Below are positions 61,969-64,000 of a DNA stretch of 64,000 nucleotides, piece by piece (the first letter of the stretch is position 1; each line of letters starts with the position of its first letter). The position numbers and the translations under genes were made by a program. The stretch is from positions 62,001 through 126,000 of the forward strand of contig NZ_JAUOPH010000002.1 of NCBI RefSeq assembly GCF_030546935.1, given 5' to 3'. The DNA comes from Marinobacter sp. 2_MG-2023. GTDB lineage: Bacteria > Pseudomonadota > Gammaproteobacteria > Pseudomonadales > Oleiphilaceae. The notes under the pieces are model-generated. The model ran no database searches. It was not told the origin of the DNA and was given only the letters and a program-made list of their open reading frames with translations.

Positions 61969-63645
61969 TTATTGATATAGATCAATAATGGTCATTCTTG
62001 CCTGCTGCCAAGGCTGCGGTCTCGCCATCAGAAACCCTTGCCCACGCTGACACTCCAATTCGCGAAGCTCCTGATACTGAGCGTCAGTTTCAATACCTTC
62101 AGCCACCACTTCCAACTCCAAGGCCTCCGCAATCCCCAGAATGGCCGCCACAATTCGCGAGTCACGATTTTCCTTACCCAGGCCTCCGATGAACTGTCGA
62201 TCTATCTTGAGCACCTGTACCGGCAAATTCTGCAAATAAGCCAGAGAAGAGTAGCCAGTTCCAAAGTCATCGATGGCTATCACCACCCCCTGATTCTGGA
62301 ACGCCCTGAGCGTATCCAGGCACTGGCTGGACAAGTGCATGATATGCGTTTCAGTGATTTCAATTTCCAGGAGCCAGCCTAACTCGCGGATACGGGAGAA
62401 CAAGGGGCTTATAGCGGGGCCCAGGCGGGCATCCGTAATCTGACGGGCGGATATATTAATCGCCAACCGGAACTCGCCCGGCAAGCTCGAGGGAGCATCT
62501 CTTAAATCTGCCAGTATTCCGCGCACCAAACGCTGAGTCATTTCATGGATCTGCCCCCGGCGCTCTGCAAGAGGCACAAAATCGGCGGGTGAGACTGAGC
62601 CGAATTCAGGGTGGTGCCAGCGTAACAAAGCTTCCATTCCCACAGCCCGACCTGTTTCAAGGTCATACTGGGGCTGATAAACCACATGGAATTCATCCTG
62701 CGAGGTTTTCAGCGATGTAGTCAGGGCTTCAGCAAGCTGCTGCTCACGCCGCCCCTGCTCGTCGTCCGCTTCGCTATATACACGGTAGCAGGCCCGACCT
62801 GCCAGCTTTGCCGCATACATAGCTCGATCGGCCTTCTGCAAAAGCTCCGCACCACTTTCCCCATGAGCGGGATATACAGACGCTCCTATGGACGCTGAGA
62901 GAAAATACTCTCTGTGGGCAACGATCATCGGAGCCCGCAAAGCCTGGTTCATGCGCTGACAAACCTCATTCAAGTCATCATGACCCGCCAATTCAACAAT
63001 AACAGCGAATTCATCACCTGACAGTCGCGCTACAACGTCCCCCTCGCGCACCACACTCTGAATACACATGGCTGCCTGTTTTAATACACCGTCACCACAG
63101 TCATGCCCATGCAGATCATTGACTGACTTGAAAAAATCCAGATCAATAAACAAGACCGCGAAGCCAACCTCTCCCCGGGAGTGCTGGCTTACGCGAGCTT
63201 CCAGAAACTCCTGAAACAACGACCGGTTGGGTAATTCGGTAAGGGGGTCGTAATATGCAAGCGAGGCCAGTCGCTCATCCGCGCCAGCTCTCTCGCCCAT
63301 ATCCATAAACATGCCGACATAGGCCTGGCGCCCTTCATACTCCATCGGATAAATGCTGAGCCACTGCGGGTATATTTCACCGCTTTTTTTTCGGTTCCAG
63401 ACCAACCCCTCCCAGCGCCCGTCTCCAGCGAGAGACCGCCACATAGCCTGGTAGAATTCCGGTGCATGTAACCCCGCACTCAAAACCGAAGGTGACTCGC
63501 CCATAACTTCATTAGATTGGTAGCCGGTCACGAAGCGGAACATGCGGTTTACATAGGTAATTCTGGGTTCTTTGGTAGCAATCATGATGGCTCGTGGGTA
63601 TTGGTCTACCAAAGCCCTGAAATCGTGTTGTTGCTCAAACTGCAT
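61969..63645 (-). CDS. PAS-GGDEF-EAL c-di-GMP enzyme
   Basis: 558 residues from the ATG at 63645 (GGGAG upstream); the frame extends to 63684. It has a PAS domain (about 10-120), GGDEF (about 130-290) with SGDEF at about 209-213, and EAL (about 305-550) with MEALLRWHH and IAIDDFGTGYSSLAYL. Both catalytic sites look usable: SGDEF is an accepted active variant, and EAL with DDFGTG is conserved, so it could make or degrade c-di-GMP. There is no TM segment, so it is cytosolic. It may influence the LapD system in this window, but that is inference. Confidence 0.92.
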   Translation of the reverse strand: MQFEQQHDFRALVDQYPRAIMIATKEPRITYVNRMFRFVTGYQSNEVMGESPSVLSAGLHAPEFYQAMWRSLAGDGRWEGLVWNRKKSGEIYPQWLSIYPMEYEGRQAYVGMFMDMGERAGADERLASLAYYDPLTELPNRSLFQEFLEARVSQHSRGEVGFAVLFIDLDFFKSVNDLHGHDCGDGVLKQAAMCIQSVVREGDVVARLSGDEFAVIVELAGHDDLNEVCQRMNQALRAPMIVAHREYFLSASIGASVYPAHGESGAELLQKADRAMYAAKLAGRACYRVYSEADDEQGRREQQLAEALTTSLKTSQDEFHVVYQPQYDLETGRAVGMEALLRWHHPEFGSVSPADFVPLAERRGQIHEMTQRLVRGILADLRDAPSSLPGEFRLAINISARQITDARLGPAISPLFSRIRELGWLLEIEITETHIMHLSSQCLDTLRAFQNQGVVIAIDDFGTGYSSLAYLQNLPVQVLKIDRQFIGGLGKENRDSRIVAAILGIAEALELEVVAEGIETDAQYQELRELECQRGQGFLMARPQPWQQARMTIIDLYQ

Positions 63646-63908
63646 GACTAATCTGCTCCCGCTAGTCCAGCCCGCGACCCTCACATACTCACCGTCAGCT
63701 TAGAGGGAAACCCGCCCACGACTATCCACATTACGCAAAATATGAACGTTTCAGACCAATAGTAACTAAAACTGAACACAAGTTCATAATTTGCATTATA
63801 TGGATATTAACCAAAGTACTTTTCATCGCAAACTGATCAATCTCGACTGCGCATGTGCGCCAGTACATGCCTGCGCAAAAAAACAATAAGAGAAAGGCAG
63901 GATTTGGT

Positions 63909-64000
63909 ATGCGTAGAAACGAACCGGTCACACAGAAAGAAAAGACCTATCCCGACGATTTCAACCTTATTACCACCACAGATCTGCAAGGCAAGATTAC
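63909..64000 (+). CDS. aer: Aer-type aerotaxis receptor, N-terminus only (cut by window edge)
   Basis: The frame starts at ATG 63909 with AGGA upstream and runs off the right edge. The visible 30 residues (VTQKEKTYPDDFNLITTTDL then QGKIT) match the start of Aer PAS domains (VTQ...LMSTTDLQ...IT). Aer senses redox through FAD in this PAS domain and signals to CheA. The rest is not visible. Confidence 0.75.
   Translation, partial: MRRNEPVTQKEKTYPDDFNLITTTDLQGKI

Noticed and set aside
1..64000. tRNA, rRNA, insertion sequences or prophage
   Set aside because: No tRNA-like cloverleaf, transposase, integrase or phage structural gene was seen by reading intergenic regions and frames. A tRNAscan or ISfinder run would settle this.

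Overview
The window looks like chromosome from a marine gammaproteobacterium, most plausibly Marinobacter or a close relative. The reasons are the dusB-fis-purH-purD order, the large Pseudomonas-type isocitrate lyase, a LapA-type adhesin system, a TRAP transporter, and even codon use and GC content across the window. The genus is inferred from gene content, not from an alignment. No tRNA, rRNA, CRISPR array, phage or insertion sequence was found.

Layout. 1-3.6 kb: end of dusB, fis, purH and purD, with clear terminators. 3.7-8.3 kb: a lipoprotein alpha/beta hydrolase, a Kef-type antiporter and an SLC13-type permease. 8.6-13.9 kb: a secretion locus resembling the Fap functional-amyloid system. 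It has a VpsR/NtrC-type regulator translationally coupled to a FapF-like beta-barrel. Convergent to this pair is a four-gene operon: a secreted (Ser-Asp-Asn)n repeat protein, two small secreted proteins, and an active-looking FapD-like C39 peptidase. A strong sigma-54 promoter match and a perfect upstream palindrome precede that operon. 14.1-15.7 kb: aceA. 16.0-34.3 kb: a complete Lap-type biofilm adhesion module with LapG protease, LapD c-di-GMP receptor, a five-gene type I secretion operon that includes a TolC-OmpA fusion and a LuxR regulator, and a divergent 2975-residue RTX adhesin.

34.4-42.7 kb: a CASTOR/POLLUX-like channel coupled to a SulP transporter, a ChaN-family lipoprotein, a SIMPL protein, a GH84 enzyme, an acyltransferase and an unknown helical protein. 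42.8-45.9 kb: a TRAP transporter resembling the 2-oxoacid (TakP) type. 46.1-48.6 kb: cyclopropane fatty acid synthase and a FAD oxidoreductase. 48.7-54.7 kb: a choice-of-anchor lipoprotein, Dps, a dihydrolipoyl-dehydrogenase-like flavoprotein, a LysE exporter and DAHP synthase with a probable attenuator. 55.1-63.6 kb: a secretin-like periplasmic protein, a J-domain membrane protein, an RND efflux pair, an AraC regulator and a PAS-GGDEF-EAL protein. The start of an Aer-type aerotaxis receptor runs off the right edge.

The theme of 8.6-34.3 kb is surface attachment, probably under c-di-GMP control. By analogy with known Lap systems, LapD holds LapG when c-di-GMP is high, which keeps the RTX adhesin anchored by its N-terminal retention module. 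The adjacent Fap-like locus would export a different, low-complexity Ser/Asp/Asn protein. Its three secreted proteins share a C-terminal QN...VxQ signature, and this is the best candidate in the window for a little-described system.
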